A DNA stretch of 64,000 nucleotides from Pseudomonas frederiksbergensis (GTDB taxonomy: Bacteria > Pseudomonadota > Gammaproteobacteria > Pseudomonadales > Pseudomonadaceae). Positions 45,348-54,827 of the stretch are shown piece after piece. The number at the start of each line of letters is the position of its first letter. The stretch's first letter is position 1. Both the position numbers and the translations under genes were made by a program. The DNA is taken from positions 1,488,001 to 1,552,000 of the forward strand of contig NZ_CP017886.1 in assembly GCF_001874645.1 (NCBI RefSeq), read 5' to 3'. The notes below the pieces were generated by a model. That model did not search any database. It saw only the letters and a list, made by a program, of their open reading frames with translations, and was not told where the DNA came from.

Positions 45348-46247
45348 ATGAAACTGATCGCTGCTGCCTTATCAGTCCTTGCCGTTACGGTCGGCCTCAG
45401 CGGTTGTATCGGCCCACCGATCGAACTGACCCCGAAGACCGAGCAGATTCTGCGTTCGACCCCGCCGATCCGCTTTCTGCTGACCTTCGACGATGGTCCC
45501 AGCGCGTCCGGTTTCTTCAATCCAACCAGTGCCGTTCTCGACGCACTCGCCAACAACCCGATTGAACCGGGGATCAAGGCCGTGTTCTTCGTGCAGACCC
45601 AAGCCCCCCGGGCCGGTGGCAGCGAACTGGGCAAAAAAATCATGCAGCGTGAACAGGCCGAGGGGCACATCCTGGGCTTCCACACGGCCACGCCATGGCA
45701 TACCAATCACCGCTCGCTTTCCCCGGAAGAACTCGAACGGTCGCTCACCCAAGGCTCTGCGGACATAGCTTCGATCACCGGCAGCCCGCCGATGCTGTTG
45801 CGCCCACCGTTCTGGAATTACGACAAACGCACGTTCGCGGCGTATCAACAGCATGGCTTACAAGTGTTGCTGACCGATCTGAGCGCCAATGACGGCAAAA
45901 TATGGGGGTTCAATGGCAGCCCGCGCCGGCGTGCCAACATGCTCAGGCAAATGTCCGAGGTACGCGAACGAATAGCGGCCGGCGAACTGCCGACGGTTGA
46001 TGGCGTCATTCCGGTGGTCGTGACGTTTCACGACCTCAATCGCTACACGTCCTGGCATATGGAGGAATACCTGCAGATTCTGCTCGACAGCGCACGCGAG
46101 ACCGGCGTGACCACCGCCGCCAAACCTTTTTACGACGAACATATAGCCTTGCGAGATGCGGCTCTGGCCCGCACGGTTCGCGATGCCAACCAACCGGTCC
46201 ATTTGCCTGGCGTGTGGAGTTGGTTCTGGGACAGCAACTCCCATTGA
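45348..46247 (+). CDS. Polysaccharide deacetylase family lipoprotein
   Basis: The 299-residue protein has a lipoprotein signal with lipobox GLSG-C near residue 20. The NodB-homology domain has RFLLTFDDGPS near residue 47 (catalytic and metal Asp residues), GFHTATPWHTNH near 105 (His ligands), and LLRPPFWNYDKRT. It should deacetylate an N- or O-acetylated glycan at the envelope. Substrate unknown. Monocistronic, ending at a bidirectional terminator. Confidence 0.87.
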   Translation: MKLIAAALSVLAVTVGLSGCIGPPIELTPKTEQILRSTPPIRFLLTFDDGPSASGFFNPTSAVLDALANNPIEPGIKAVFFVQTQAPRAGGSELGKKIMQREQAEGHILGFHTATPWHTNHRSLSPEELERSLTQGSADIASITGSPPMLLRPPFWNYDKRTFAAYQQHGLQVLLTDLSANDGKIWGFNGSPRRRANMLRQMSEVRERIAAGELPTVDGVIPVVVTFHDLNRYTSWHMEEYLQILLDSARETGVTTAAKPFYDEHIALRDAALARTVRDANQPVHLPGVWSWFWDSNSH

Positions 46248-46287
46248 GGCACACCGTGTAAACGGGGAGTCCGCGCTGAGGCATTGC

Positions 46288-46311
46288 GGCCCTGACAGTC
46301 GTGTCAGGGCC
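46288..46311. terminator. Bidirectional terminator between deacetylase and pcaC
   Basis: GGCCCTGACA and TGTCAGGGCC form a perfect 10-bp stem with a 4-base loop (GTCG), placed between two convergent genes. Confidence 0.7.
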
Positions 46312-46322
46312 TGAGGTTGTTA

Positions 46323-46715
46323 CTACTCGCGCGATTCGACGCCCAACTCATCCCACACCGACTCGGCCAGGTGGAAGGTTGCATTGGCCGCCGGGATGCC
46401 GCAGTAGATTGCGCTCTGCATCAGCACTTCCTTGATCTCGGCGCGGGTGACGCCGTTGTTCGCCGCGCAACGCAGGTGCATTTTCAGTTCTTCGTTGCGG
46501 TTCATGCCGATCAGCATGGCGATGGTGATCAGGCTACGGGTGTGACGTGGCAGGCCGGGGCGGGTCCAGATGTCACCCCAGGCGTGGCGGGTGATCATGT
46601 CCTGAAACTCCGAATTGAACTCGGTCAGGGTCGCCAGGCTGCGATCGACATGGGCGTCGCCGAGCACGGCGCGACGCACGTGCATGCCGTCGTCATAACG
46701 TTGTTTCTCGTCCAC
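46323..46715 (-). CDS. pcaC: 4-carboxymuconolactone decarboxylase PcaC
   Basis: The 130-residue protein has RRAVLGDAHVDRSLA, FQDMITRHAWGDIWTRPGLPRHTRSLITIAMLIGMNRNEELKMHLRCAANNGVTRAEIKEVLMQ, the CMD-family core. It decarboxylates 4-carboxymuconolactone to beta-ketoadipate enol-lactone. The start is GTG, with GAGGGG 6 bases upstream. Last gene of the pca cluster, 10 bases after pcaD. Confidence 0.95.
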   Translation of the reverse strand: MDEKQRYDDGMHVRRAVLGDAHVDRSLATLTEFNSEFQDMITRHAWGDIWTRPGLPRHTRSLITIAMLIGMNRNEELKMHLRCAANNGVTRAEIKEVLMQSAIYCGIPAANATFHLAESVWDELGVESRE

Positions 46716-46725
46716 AAGTAACCCC

Positions 46726-47526
46726 TCAGAGATGCTTTTCAGCTAACAGAAAGTCCAGCACTCGTTCGCTGAACGCACTACCGGCCTGAACGTTGGACAG
46801 GTGCGCCGCAACGAACTCGGCGTACTCGGCGCCTCTCACCTGCTCTTGAATAAAGTGCCCGCCGGAAGGTGGCGTGACCGCGTCTTCAGTGCCGGCGATG
46901 ACCAGGGTCGGCACCGTGATCGATGCCAGTTGCTCACGGAAATCAGCATCGCGTACCGCTGCACAATTGGCCGCGTAGCCCTGTGGTGAAGTGGCGGCGA
47001 GCATGTCGGTGATCTGCTTCGCCACCGCCGGATTGGCGTCGGCAAAGTCCGGGGTAAACCAACGGGCAATCGACGCATCGCGCAGTGCGACCATCGCCGC
47101 CGGACCGTCGCGCAGTACGGTTTCGATACGCGGGTTCCAACCAGAAGGATCACCGATCTTCGCTGCGGTGTTGCACACCACCAGTGTGCGCAGACGCTCA
47201 GCGGCGTTGATCCCCAACCACTGACCGATCAGCCCGCCCATGGACAGACCGCAAAAATGTGCACGTTCGATACGCAAGGCATCCAGCAACGCCAGCACGT
47301 CACGGCCCAACTGCTCGATGCTGTACGGCCCCGGCGTCACCAGCGAACGGCCATGACCGCGAGTGTCGAAACGCAGCACCCGAAAGTGCTCGGTGAACGC
47401 CGGAATCTGCACGTCCCACATGTGCAGGTTGGTGCCCAACGAGTTGGACAGCACCAGCACCGGGGCGTGTTCAGGACCGTCGAGTTGGTAGTTCAGTTCG
47501 CCGTCGGCGAGTTGTACGAATCCCAC
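46726..47526 (-). CDS. pcaD: 3-oxoadipate enol-lactonase PcaD
   Basis: The 266-residue alpha/beta hydrolase has the nucleophile elbow HFCGLSMGGLIGQWLG near residue 100 and AHLSNVQ with the catalytic His near 247. The oxyanion region is NSLGTNLHMWD. It hydrolyses the enol-lactone to beta-ketoadipate. The start is GTG with AAGGAG upstream. It lies between pcaB and pcaC with tight spacing. Confidence 0.94.
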   Translation of the reverse strand: MGFVQLADGELNYQLDGPEHAPVLVLSNSLGTNLHMWDVQIPAFTEHFRVLRFDTRGHGRSLVTPGPYSIEQLGRDVLALLDALRIERAHFCGLSMGGLIGQWLGINAAERLRTLVVCNTAAKIGDPSGWNPRIETVLRDGPAAMVALRDASIARWFTPDFADANPAVAKQITDMLAATSPQGYAANCAAVRDADFREQLASITVPTLVIAGTEDAVTPPSGGHFIQEQVRGAEYAEFVAAHLSNVQAGSAFSERVLDFLLAEKHL

Positions 47527-47538
47527 AGAAATACTCCT

Positions 47539-48900
47539 TCAGGCAGTCAGGGCAAAATGCTCGGCCAGCGCACGCTCAACCCAGGCTTGAGCCTGGCCGA
47601 GGTAATGCGCAGGGTTCATCAATTGATCGAGCTCAGCGCTTGAGAGCTCGGCGGTCACTTGCGGCTCATCGCCGAGCACCGCACGCAAATGCTGCTGCTC
47701 GGCCACCGCACGCTTGCAGCACAGTTCCAGCAGATGGTGCGCGCTGTCGCGACCGATCCGTTGGGCGAGGACGATGCTCACCGCTTCGGCCAGCACCAGG
47801 CCTTGGGTCAAATCGAGGTTTTGCGCCATGCGCTCGGCGTCGACCTCCAGCCCTTCGGCCACCAGCAACGCTTGCTGCAAGGCGCCGGACACCAGGCAAC
47901 AGATTTCCGGCAGGGTTTCCCATTCGGCGTGCCACAACCCCAGGCTGCGTTCGTGCTCTTGAGGCATGGCGCTGAACAATGTCGAGAGCAAACCGGGAAC
48001 ACGGGTCGCGGCACTGATCAGCACCGCCGCGCCCACCGGATTGCGTTTGTGCGGCATGGTCGAGGATCCGCCCTTGCCTGGCGATGACGGTTCGAAGACT
48101 TCCGCCGCCTCGGTCTGCATCAACAGGCTGATGTCGCGGCCCAGTTTGCCGAGGCTGCCGGCGATCAGGCCAAGCGCTGCGCCGAACTCCACCAACCGGT
48201 CACGTTGGGTGTGCCAGGGTTGTTCCGGCAACGTGAGTTGCAGCGCCTGCGCCAGCGCTTCAGCGATCGGCATGGCCTGCTCGCCGAGGGCCGCGAGGGT
48301 TCCACTGGCGCCACCAAATTGCAGCACCAACAGGCGCGGCTTGAGTGCTTGCAGACGTTGCCGACTGCGCGTCACCGCCCCCAGCCAACCGGCGATTTTC
48401 ATCCCCAGCGTGACCGGCGTCGCATGTTGCAACCAGGTGCGTCCGGCCAGCGGCGTGAGCACATGGCGCCGGGCCTGAATGGCCAATGCTTCGCCAAGCC
48501 GCGCCAGATCGCTCTCAATCAATTGCAGTGCCTGGCGCAGTTGCAGCACCAGGCCCGTGTCCATCACATCCTGACTGGTCGCGCCCAGATGCACGTACCG
48601 TTCGGCGTCCTGGTCATGCGCAGCGATCTGCTTGCCCAACGCCTTGACCAGCGGAATCGCCGAGTTACCGGCAATCGCTATCGCCTCGCCAAGGGCAGAA
48701 AAGTCGTAGTGCTCGGCTCGGCAGGCCGCCTCTATTGGTGCAACGGCAGACGCCGGAATCAGTCCGACCCACGCCTCGGCCCGCGCCAGTGCGGCTTCAA
48801 AATCGAGCATGGCCTGAACCCGACCCTGATCGCTGAACACTTCACGCATATTTCGAGCAGTGAAATAGCTATCGAACAGTTGATTGCTCGGTCGTTGCAT
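47539..48900 (-). CDS. pcaB: 3-carboxy-cis,cis-muconate cycloisomerase PcaB
   Basis: The 453-residue enzyme of the fumarase/aspartase superfamily has the signature GKGGSSTMPHKRNPVGAAV near residue 280, TSQDVMDTGLVLQLR near 110, and AGRTWLQHATPVTLG near 155. It cyclises 3-carboxymuconate to 4-carboxymuconolactone. AAGGAA precedes the ATG. It is followed 12 bases later by pcaD. Confidence 0.95.
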   Translation of the reverse strand: MQRPSNQLFDSYFTARNMREVFSDQGRVQAMLDFEAALARAEAWVGLIPASAVAPIEAACRAEHYDFSALGEAIAIAGNSAIPLVKALGKQIAAHDQDAERYVHLGATSQDVMDTGLVLQLRQALQLIESDLARLGEALAIQARRHVLTPLAGRTWLQHATPVTLGMKIAGWLGAVTRSRQRLQALKPRLLVLQFGGASGTLAALGEQAMPIAEALAQALQLTLPEQPWHTQRDRLVEFGAALGLIAGSLGKLGRDISLLMQTEAAEVFEPSSPGKGGSSTMPHKRNPVGAAVLISAATRVPGLLSTLFSAMPQEHERSLGLWHAEWETLPEICCLVSGALQQALLVAEGLEVDAERMAQNLDLTQGLVLAEAVSIVLAQRIGRDSAHHLLELCCKRAVAEQQHLRAVLGDEPQVTAELSSAELDQLMNPAHYLGQAQAWVERALAEHFALTA

Positions 48901-48949
48901 AGGGGATTCCTTACGCGGCGCGCGCCCGATTCAGGCGCGCGCCGACAAT

Positions 48950-50245
48950 TCAAAGATCGTTTTCCAGATACGCTGCCCGTTTCGGCAGACGCAGGCTGAA
49001 CAGGAAGGCGACCGCCATCATCACTGTCACGTACCAGTAGAAGGAGTTTTCCATACCGACCGATTTCAGGCTCAAGGCCACGTACTCGGCCGAACCACCG
49101 AAGATCGCGTTTGCCACGGCGTAGGCCAGGCCCACACCCAGCGCACGGACTTGCGGCGGGAACATCTCGGCTTTCACCAGACCGCTGATGGAGGTGTAAA
49201 AACTCACAATCGCCAGCGCCAGGGTGATCAGTCCAAACGCCAGGAACGGACTGCTCACCGATTTCAAGGTCAGCAGGATCGGTACGGTGAACAGCGTCCC
49301 CAGGGCACCAAACCAAAGCATCGAGTTACGCCGGCCGATCTTGTCGGCCAACATGCCGAACAATGGCTGCATGCACATATAAAGGAACAGTGCGCCGGTC
49401 ATGATGTAGCTGGCGGTCTTGGCGGGCATCCCGGCGGTGTTCACCAGGTACTTCTGCATATACGTGGTGAAGGTGTAGAAAATCAGCGACCCCCCGGCGG
49501 TGTAGCCAAGCACGGTAATAAATGCAGCAGTGTGGTTCTTGAACAGCGCGGCCATGCTGCCGGCGTCCTTGTCTGCGCGCATTTCCTTGCTGGTGGTCTC
49601 TTTCAGCGAACGACGCAAGAACAGCGAAATCAAGGCCGCGACAGCACCGACCACGAACGGAATCCGCCAGCCCCAGGCGCGCAGGTCGTCCTCTGTCAGG
49701 AACTGTTGCAGGATCACCACCAACAGCACCGCCAGTAACTGTCCACCGATCAGGGTCACGTACTGGAACGAGGCGAAAAACCCGCGCTGGCCTTTGAGCG
49801 CGACTTCACTCATGTAGGTCGCGGTGGTGCCATATTCACCGCCCACCGACACGCCCTGAATCAGGCGAGCCAGCAGCAGCAGGAGTGGTGCCCAGACGCC
49901 GATGTCCTTGTAGGTCGGCAGGCAGGCGATCAGCAGTGAGCCGGCGCACATCATCAGCACCGAAATCATCATCGAATTCTTGCGCCCGTGCTTGTCGGCC
50001 ACCCGGCCAAACAGCCAGCCGCCGATGGGACGCATCAAAAACCCTGCGGCGAACACCCCGGCGGTATTAACCAGTTGCACCGTGGGGTTGTCGGAGGGGA
50101 AAAACGCCGGGGCAAAATAAATCGCGCTGAAGGCGTAAACATAGAAGTCGAACCACTCGACCAGGTTGCCGGAAGACGCCCCGACAATCGCAAAGATCCT
50201 TTTGCCACGCTCTTCAGCGGTGTAGAGACCGGTTATTGTTGTCAT
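48950..50245 (-). CDS. pcaT: MFS transporter PcaT (alpha-ketoglutarate permease family)
   Basis: The 431-residue protein has twelve helices. [33 protein letters not shown] is the classic opening of the metabolite:H+ symporter family. [19 protein letters not shown] is the MFS loop motif, and [20 protein letters not shown] follows. PcaT of P. putida carries beta-ketoadipate and other dicarboxylates. Its place directly upstream of pcaB supports this. With pcaK lost, it is the only full aromatic-pathway permease in this cluster. Confidence 0.9.
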   Translation of the reverse strand: MTTITGLYTAEERGKRIFAIVGASSGNLVEWFDFYVYAFSAIYFAPAFFPSDNPTVQLVNTAGVFAAGFLMRPIGGWLFGRVADKHGRKNSMMISVLMMCAGSLLIACLPTYKDIGVWAPLLLLLARLIQGVSVGGEYGTTATYMSEVALKGQRGFFASFQYVTLIGGQLLAVLLVVILQQFLTEDDLRAWGWRIPFVVGAVAALISLFLRRSLKETTSKEMRADKDAGSMAALFKNHTAAFITVLGYTAGGSLIFYTFTTYMQKYLVNTAGMPAKTASYIMTGALFLYMCMQPLFGMLADKIGRRNSMLWFGALGTLFTVPILLTLKSVSSPFLAFGLITLALAIVSFYTSISGLVKAEMFPPQVRALGVGLAYAVANAIFGGSAEYVALSLKSVGMENSFYWYVTVMMAVAFLFSLRLPKRAAYLENDL

Positions 50246-50314
50246 GGTTTTTCACTCGATGGGGACAGTGAGAGTCTAGACATACTTTGCAACAGCCCCG
50301 TTTCACAGAGACCG

Positions 50315-50407
50315 AAAAGGATCGCAGCCCGCGGCAGCTCCTACGGGAGAACACGCGCCCCCTGTAGGAGCTGCCGCAGGTTCGGGCCGCGTTCGGACGA
50401 TCTTTTG
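50315..50407. repeat. Variant REP doublet inside the pca cluster
   Basis: AAAAGGATCGCAGCCCGCGG then CAGCTCCTACGG is answered by CCTGTAGGAGCTGCCGCAGG. The right arm is then extended by TTCGGGCCGCGTTCGGAC before GATCTTTTGAC, so the doublet is longer than the other five. It separates pcaHG from pcaTBDC. Confidence 0.8.
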
Positions 50408-50416
50408 ACCTTAATC

Positions 50417-50983
50417 TCAGTAATCGAAAAACACCGTCTCGGCATCGGTGCCCTGCAGGATCACGTTCCACTGCAACGCGCCCGTCCCATTGGCTTTCGC
50501 CAGCAAGGTCGTGCGTCGCTCTTCAGGCACGCAGGCCAGCAACGGGTCACTGGCGTTGGCCGGTTCACCGTCGAAGTAGATTCGCGTCAACAAGTGCTTG
50601 ACCAGGCCACGGGCAAACACCAGCACCACCAGATGCGGAGCCTGAGTGCTGCCCTTAAGGCCCTGAACAGTTCCCGGTTTGATGGTGGTGAAACGGAATC
50701 GCCCTTCTGCGTCCACCGGCACTCGGCCAAACCCTTCGAAATTCGGGTCCAGCGGTTTGTCCTGCTCGTCGTCTGGATGGTCATACTTGCCAGCGGCGTT
50801 GGCCTGCCAGACTTCCAGCATCGCGTCGTTGACGAAATCGCCGTTGCCATCGATCACTTGCCCGGCGATCGCCACCCGCTCGCCGAGGGTGTGTTCAACG
50901 GTCAGGTTTTCACGGTTCAGCCAGGTCAATCCAATGTGGTAGTACGGCCCTACGGTGTGGGACGTCGTCGCGTTCAGCGTCAT
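50417..50983 (-). CDS. pcaG: Protocatechuate 3,4-dioxygenase alpha subunit PcaG
   Basis: The 188-residue subunit has TVGPYYHIGLTW at the start and the intradiol fold GQVIDGNGDFVNDAMLEVWQANAAGKYDHPDDEQDKPLDPNFEGFGRVP. It lacks the full iron ligand set, as expected for alpha. With PcaH it cleaves protocatechuate to 3-carboxymuconate. The ATG at 50983 follows GGAGA. The start lies 1 base after pcaH ends. Confidence 0.95.
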   Translation of the reverse strand: MTLNATTSHTVGPYYHIGLTWLNRENLTVEHTLGERVAIAGQVIDGNGDFVNDAMLEVWQANAAGKYDHPDDEQDKPLDPNFEGFGRVPVDAEGRFRFTTIKPGTVQGLKGSTQAPHLVVLVFARGLVKHLLTRIYFDGEPANASDPLLACVPEERRTTLLAKANGTGALQWNVILQGTDAETVFFDY

Positions 50984-50984
50984 C

Positions 50985-51689
50985 TTATTTCTCCATCGGC
51001 GTGGCATCGCGGCCGCGCAAAACAATGTCCCAGCGATAACCGAGGGCGTAGGACGGGATGGTTTTTTCCAGGTCGAAACTGGCGATCAAGCGTTCTTTGG
51101 CGGCGGTATCGGGTACGCAGTTGTAAATCGGGTCGTAGGCCAGCAGCGGATCACCGGGGAAGTACATCTGCGTGACCAGACGCGTCAGAATGCTCGGCCC
51201 GAACAGCGAAAAATGGATATGCGCCGGGCGCCAGGCATTGTGGTGATTGCCCCACGGGTAAGCGCCGGGCTTGATGGTCTGGAACTGGTAACCGCCATCG
51301 GCGTCGGTCACGGTGCGGCCGGTACCGGTAAAGTTCGGGTCCAGCGGCGCGTCATGCAGGTCGCGGTCATGGTGGTAGCGACCGGCGGCATTGGCCTGCC
51401 AGATCTCCAGCAGAATTCCTGGCACCGGCAGACCGTTCTCATCCAGCACGCGGCCGTGAATGATGATTCGCTCACCCAAAGGCTCGCCCGAATGCTGAGC
51501 GGTCAGGTCATTGTCCCGCTCTTGCAGAGACTCGGCGCCGATGGTCGGGCCGGTGATTTCCGACAATGAGTGAGGCAAGAACACCAACGGCTTGGACGGC
51601 GAACGACGGTTGGTCGATTGATAGGCTGGGTGCAAATATTCCGGCTGGGTGCCCGCTTGCGGGCGACGGTAACCAGGCTTGTCAGTCAT
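50985..51689 (-). CDS. pcaH: Protocatechuate 3,4-dioxygenase beta subunit PcaH
   Basis: The 234-residue catalytic subunit has the intradiol signature LEIWQANAAGRYHHDRD with one Tyr iron ligand. The second Tyr and two His lie in GAYPWGNHHNAWRPAHIHFSLFG. It carries the non-haem Fe(III) of the alpha-beta dioxygenase. The start at 51689 gives the normal MTDKPGYRRP N-terminus; an upstream extension is unsupported. It lies between pcaF and pcaG, a position that joins the ring-cleavage genes to the lower pathway. Confidence 0.95.
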   Translation of the reverse strand: MTDKPGYRRPQAGTQPEYLHPAYQSTNRRSPSKPLVFLPHSLSEITGPTIGAESLQERDNDLTAQHSGEPLGERIIIHGRVLDENGLPVPGILLEIWQANAAGRYHHDRDLHDAPLDPNFTGTGRTVTDADGGYQFQTIKPGAYPWGNHHNAWRPAHIHFSLFGPSILTRLVTQMYFPGDPLLAYDPIYNCVPDTAAKERLIASFDLEKTIPSYALGYRWDIVLRGRDATPMEK

Positions 51690-51729
51690 GAAACTGTCCT
51701 CTTTTGTTGTTCGGTAGGGCGGGTGCGCC

Positions 51730-52932
51730 TCAGACCCGTTCGATTGCCAGCGCCAGACCTTGGCCAACGCCAACGCACAGGGTTGCCAGCGCTTTCCTGC
51801 CGCCGGTCTTTTCCAACTGATGCAGGGCCGTCAGCACCAACCGTGCACCGCTCATGCCCAGCGGATGCCCCAAAGCGATGGCGCCACCGTTCGGGTTGAC
51901 CTGCGCTGCGTCGTCGGCCAGACCGAGTTCACGCAACACCGCCAGGCCCTGGCTGGCAAAGGCTTCATTGAGTTCGATCACATCGAAATCGCTGACCGCC
52001 ACGCCCAGGCGTTCGATCAACTTGCGCACCGCCGGCACCGGGCCGATCCCCATCACCCGTGGCGCAACGCCAGCGCTGGCCATGCCCAACACCCGAGCGC
52101 GGGCCGTCAGACCGTGTTTTTTCACGGCTTCGGCGGACGCCAGAATCAGCGCTGCGGCACCGTCGTTCACGCCTGAGGCATTGCCAGCGGTGACGGTTTT
52201 GTCCGGGCCGTTGACCGGTTTGAGTTTGCTCAGGGTTTCCAGGGTGGTGTCAGCGCGAGGATGCTCGTCCTGCTCGACCACGCTGTCACCCTTCTTGTGA
52301 GCAATGCGCACCGGGACGATTTCTTCGGCGAAATAGCCTGCCGCTTGCGCGGCCGCCGTCCGTTGCTGACTGCGCAGTGCGAAGGCATCCTGATCAGCGC
52401 GGGAAACCGCGTAATCATCGGCCACGTTGTCGGCTGTCTGCGGCATCGCATCGACGCCGTACCGAGCCTTCATCAACGGGTTGATGAAGCGCCAGCCGAT
52501 GGTGGTGTCTTCCAGTTTCATGGTGCGCGAGAACGCCGCATCAGCCTTGCCCATCACGAACGGCGCGCGGGACATCGACTCGACACCGCCGGCAATCGCC
52601 AGCTCCATCTCTCCGCTGGCGATCGCCCGGAACGCCGTGCCGATGGCGTCCATACCCGAGGCGCACAGACGATTGAGGGTCACGCCGGGAATGCTTTCCG
52701 GCAGCCCGGCCAACAACAATGCCATGCGCGCCACGTTGCGGTTGTCTTCGCCGGCCTGGTTGGCGCAACCGAGGAACACTTCGTCCACTGCACTCCAATC
52801 GACGCTCGGGTTGCGCTCCATCAGTGCCTTGATCGGCACAGCGGCCAAATCGTCGGCACGAACCGTCGACAAGCCGCCACCAAAACGGCCGATGGGGGTG
52901 CGAATTGCGTCGCAGATATAAACCTCGCGCAT
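51730..52932 (-). CDS. pcaF: 3-oxoadipyl-CoA thiolase PcaF
   Basis: The 400-residue thiolase has the acyl-accepting Cys in [20 protein letters not shown] near residue 90, [20 protein letters not shown] with catalytic His, and [14 protein letters not shown] with the second Cys near 387. [20 protein letters not shown] is the usual N-terminus of PcaF. It splits 3-oxoadipyl-CoA into succinyl-CoA and acetyl-CoA. Its ATG overlaps the pcaJ stop (TGATG). Confidence 0.95.
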   Translation of the reverse strand: MREVYICDAIRTPIGRFGGGLSTVRADDLAAVPIKALMERNPSVDWSAVDEVFLGCANQAGEDNRNVARMALLLAGLPESIPGVTLNRLCASGMDAIGTAFRAIASGEMELAIAGGVESMSRAPFVMGKADAAFSRTMKLEDTTIGWRFINPLMKARYGVDAMPQTADNVADDYAVSRADQDAFALRSQQRTAAAQAAGYFAEEIVPVRIAHKKGDSVVEQDEHPRADTTLETLSKLKPVNGPDKTVTAGNASGVNDGAAALILASAEAVKKHGLTARARVLGMASAGVAPRVMGIGPVPAVRKLIERLGVAVSDFDVIELNEAFASQGLAVLRELGLADDAAQVNPNGGAIALGHPLGMSGARLVLTALHQLEKTGGRKALATLCVGVGQGLALAIERV

Positions 52933-53711
52933 CAGGCTTCTCCCGGTGCTTGGCCGTGGGCAGCAGCGGTACGCGCTTCAAGATCGCGCAGCGCAGACAA
53001 TTCGACCTCGGTCGGTTCGGCGGTGTGTTCCACCTGATCGGCAAAACGGATGGCCCAACCGGTGGCGGCAATGACCTGCTCGCGGGTCACGCCTGGGTGC
53101 AGCGCAGTGACCACGAATTCATTGCTGGGGGCTTGCGGTTCCATGATGCACAGGTCAGTGATGATCCCCACGGGACCGGCGCCCGGCAGGCCGAGACGCT
53201 TGCGCGAATCGCCGCCTTCGCCATGGCCGACTGAGGTAATAAAGTCGAGCTTGTCGACAAACGAGCGAGCCGACTGTTTAAGGATGATCAACACGCTTTT
53301 CGCCGAGCCAGCGATCTCCGGTGCACCGCCGGCACCCGGCAGACGGACTTTCGGCTGATGGTAATCGCCGACCACGGTGGTATTGATGTTGCCAAAACGG
53401 TCGACCTGAGCGGCACCGAGAAAACCGACGTCAATGCGCCCACCTTGCAACCAGTAGCGAAAAATCTCACCGGTCGGCACGACAGTGTCGGCGGTTTCCG
53501 CCAGCTCGCCGTCACCGATCGACAGCGGCAATACCGTCGGCTTGGCACCAATCGGACCCGATTCATAGATCAGGACTACGTCCGGCGAAGACGTCAGGCG
53601 TGCCAGGTTGGCCGCTTTCGACGGCAGGCCGATGCCGACGAAGCACACCGAGCCATTCTTCAATCGGCGAGCAGCGGCGACGGTCATCATTTCATTGGTG
53701 GAGTAAGCCAT
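52932..53711 (-). CDS. pcaJ: 3-oxoadipate CoA-transferase beta subunit PcaJ
   Basis: The 259-residue subunit has the catalytic Glu in [21 protein letters not shown] near residue 51, then [23 protein letters not shown]. With PcaI it moves CoA from succinyl-CoA to beta-ketoadipate. It overlaps pcaI and pcaF by one base each, so the three are translationally coupled. Confidence 0.92.
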   Translation of the reverse strand: MAYSTNEMMTVAAARRLKNGSVCFVGIGLPSKAANLARLTSSPDVVLIYESGPIGAKPTVLPLSIGDGELAETADTVVPTGEIFRYWLQGGRIDVGFLGAAQVDRFGNINTTVVGDYHQPKVRLPGAGGAPEIAGSAKSVLIILKQSARSFVDKLDFITSVGHGEGGDSRKRLGLPGAGPVGIITDLCIMEPQAPSNEFVVTALHPGVTREQVIAATGWAIRFADQVEHTAEPTEVELSALRDLEARTAAAHGQAPGEA

Positions 53712-54568
53712 TATTGAGCCTCCGACGCTTTGGCCAGCTTGGCCTGGAACTCACTGAAGTCAGCGCTGCCGTGGATGTATTCGTTGATCCACGCGGTGAA
53801 GGTTTCACGGTCGCGGGCAATCGGGTCCCAAGCCTGGTAGAAGCGGTTGTCGCGTTCGGTATAACCGTGGGCGTAGGACGGATGCGCGCCACCGGGCACA
53901 TGGCACACCGCGCTCAAGGCCCAGGTCGGCAATACGCAGGCGTTCATTGGTGCCTTCAGGTCATCAACGATTTCTTCGACCGTGACGATGCAGCGCTTGG
54001 CGGCCAATGCGGCTTCCTTCTGCACTCCAAGAATGCCCCAGAGCAAGACGTTGCCCTTGCGATCGGCCTTCTGCGCGTGGATCACCGTGACGTCCGGGCG
54101 CACCGATGGCACCGCCGCCAGCACTTCGCCGGTGAACGGGCAGGTCACGCTTTTGATCCGCGGGTTGACCTTCGGCAAGTCGGAACCGGCGTAAGCCCGC
54201 AACACGGCAAACGGCAGGCCGGAAGCGCCCGCAACGTAGGCATTGGCCAGATCGGCGTGGCTGTGCTCTTCGATTTCCAGCGCATGCGGCCACTGTTTCT
54301 CGACGGCATCGCGCAGACGGTGCAGCGAACCCACGCCCGGGTTTCCGCCCCAGGAGAAAATCAGCTTGCGAGCGCAACCGGCACCGATCAACTGGTCATA
54401 GACCAGATCAGGGGTCATGCGCACCAGCGTCAGATCTTTCTTGCCCTGACGAATGATTTCATGACCCGCCGCGGTCGGAATCAAGTGAGTGAAGCCTTCA
54501 AGCGCGACGGTATCGCCGTCGTTGACGAATTGCTTCACCGCGTCGTGCAGCGAAAGGATTTCAGCCAT
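53711..54568 (-). CDS. pcaI: 3-oxoadipate CoA-transferase alpha subunit PcaI
   Basis: The 285-residue subunit has GDTVALEGFTHLIPTAAGHEIIRQGKKDLTLVRMTPD near the start and LIFSWGGNPGVGSLHRLRDAV near residue 90. It is the larger subunit type also seen in P. aeruginosa PcaI. First gene of pcaIJF-HG, with a PcaR-like site 120 bases upstream. Confidence 0.92.
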   Translation of the reverse strand: MAEILSLHDAVKQFVNDGDTVALEGFTHLIPTAAGHEIIRQGKKDLTLVRMTPDLVYDQLIGAGCARKLIFSWGGNPGVGSLHRLRDAVEKQWPHALEIEEHSHADLANAYVAGASGLPFAVLRAYAGSDLPKVNPRIKSVTCPFTGEVLAAVPSVRPDVTVIHAQKADRKGNVLLWGILGVQKEAALAAKRCIVTVEEIVDDLKAPMNACVLPTWALSAVCHVPGGAHPSYAHGYTERDNRFYQAWDPIARDRETFTAWINEYIHGSADFSEFQAKLAKASEAQ

Positions 54569-54670
54569 GGGGTTGGACTCCCGATTCTCAGTAAACCGAT
54601 GTGGAGGACAAGGCGCGATAAGCAGCGCCGGAATGACTGAAGATTAAGCCGCCGAAAAACCCCAAACAAT

Positions 54671-54702
54671 CCGATAATCGACTAAGTGTTCGTTTATCGA
54701 AC
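54671..54702 (-). promoter_or_regulatory. Candidate PcaR operator upstream of pcaI
   Basis: GTTCGTTTATCGAAC (54688-54702) is an almost perfect palindrome, and CCGATAATCG lies at 54671-54680. Both resemble PcaR binding sites and recur near pcaK and pcaR. Confidence 0.6.
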
Positions 54703-54737
54703 ATATTGTTGTCAGGCTATCGGTTCTGTAGAGGCGC

Positions 54738-54812
54738 AAAAGATCGCAGGCTGCGCCAGCTCCTACGGAGGTAATTATTCCTGTAGGAGCCGCCGGAGGC
54801 TGCGATCTTTTC
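54738..54812. repeat. REP doublet (REPIN)
   Basis: AAAAGATCGCAGGCTGCGCC then AGCTCCTACGG is answered by CTGTAGGAGCCGCCGGAGGC then TGCGATCTTTTC. It lies between pcaI and the pcaK relic. Confidence 0.85.
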
Positions 54813-54827
54813 AACCGTTCAATCAAC

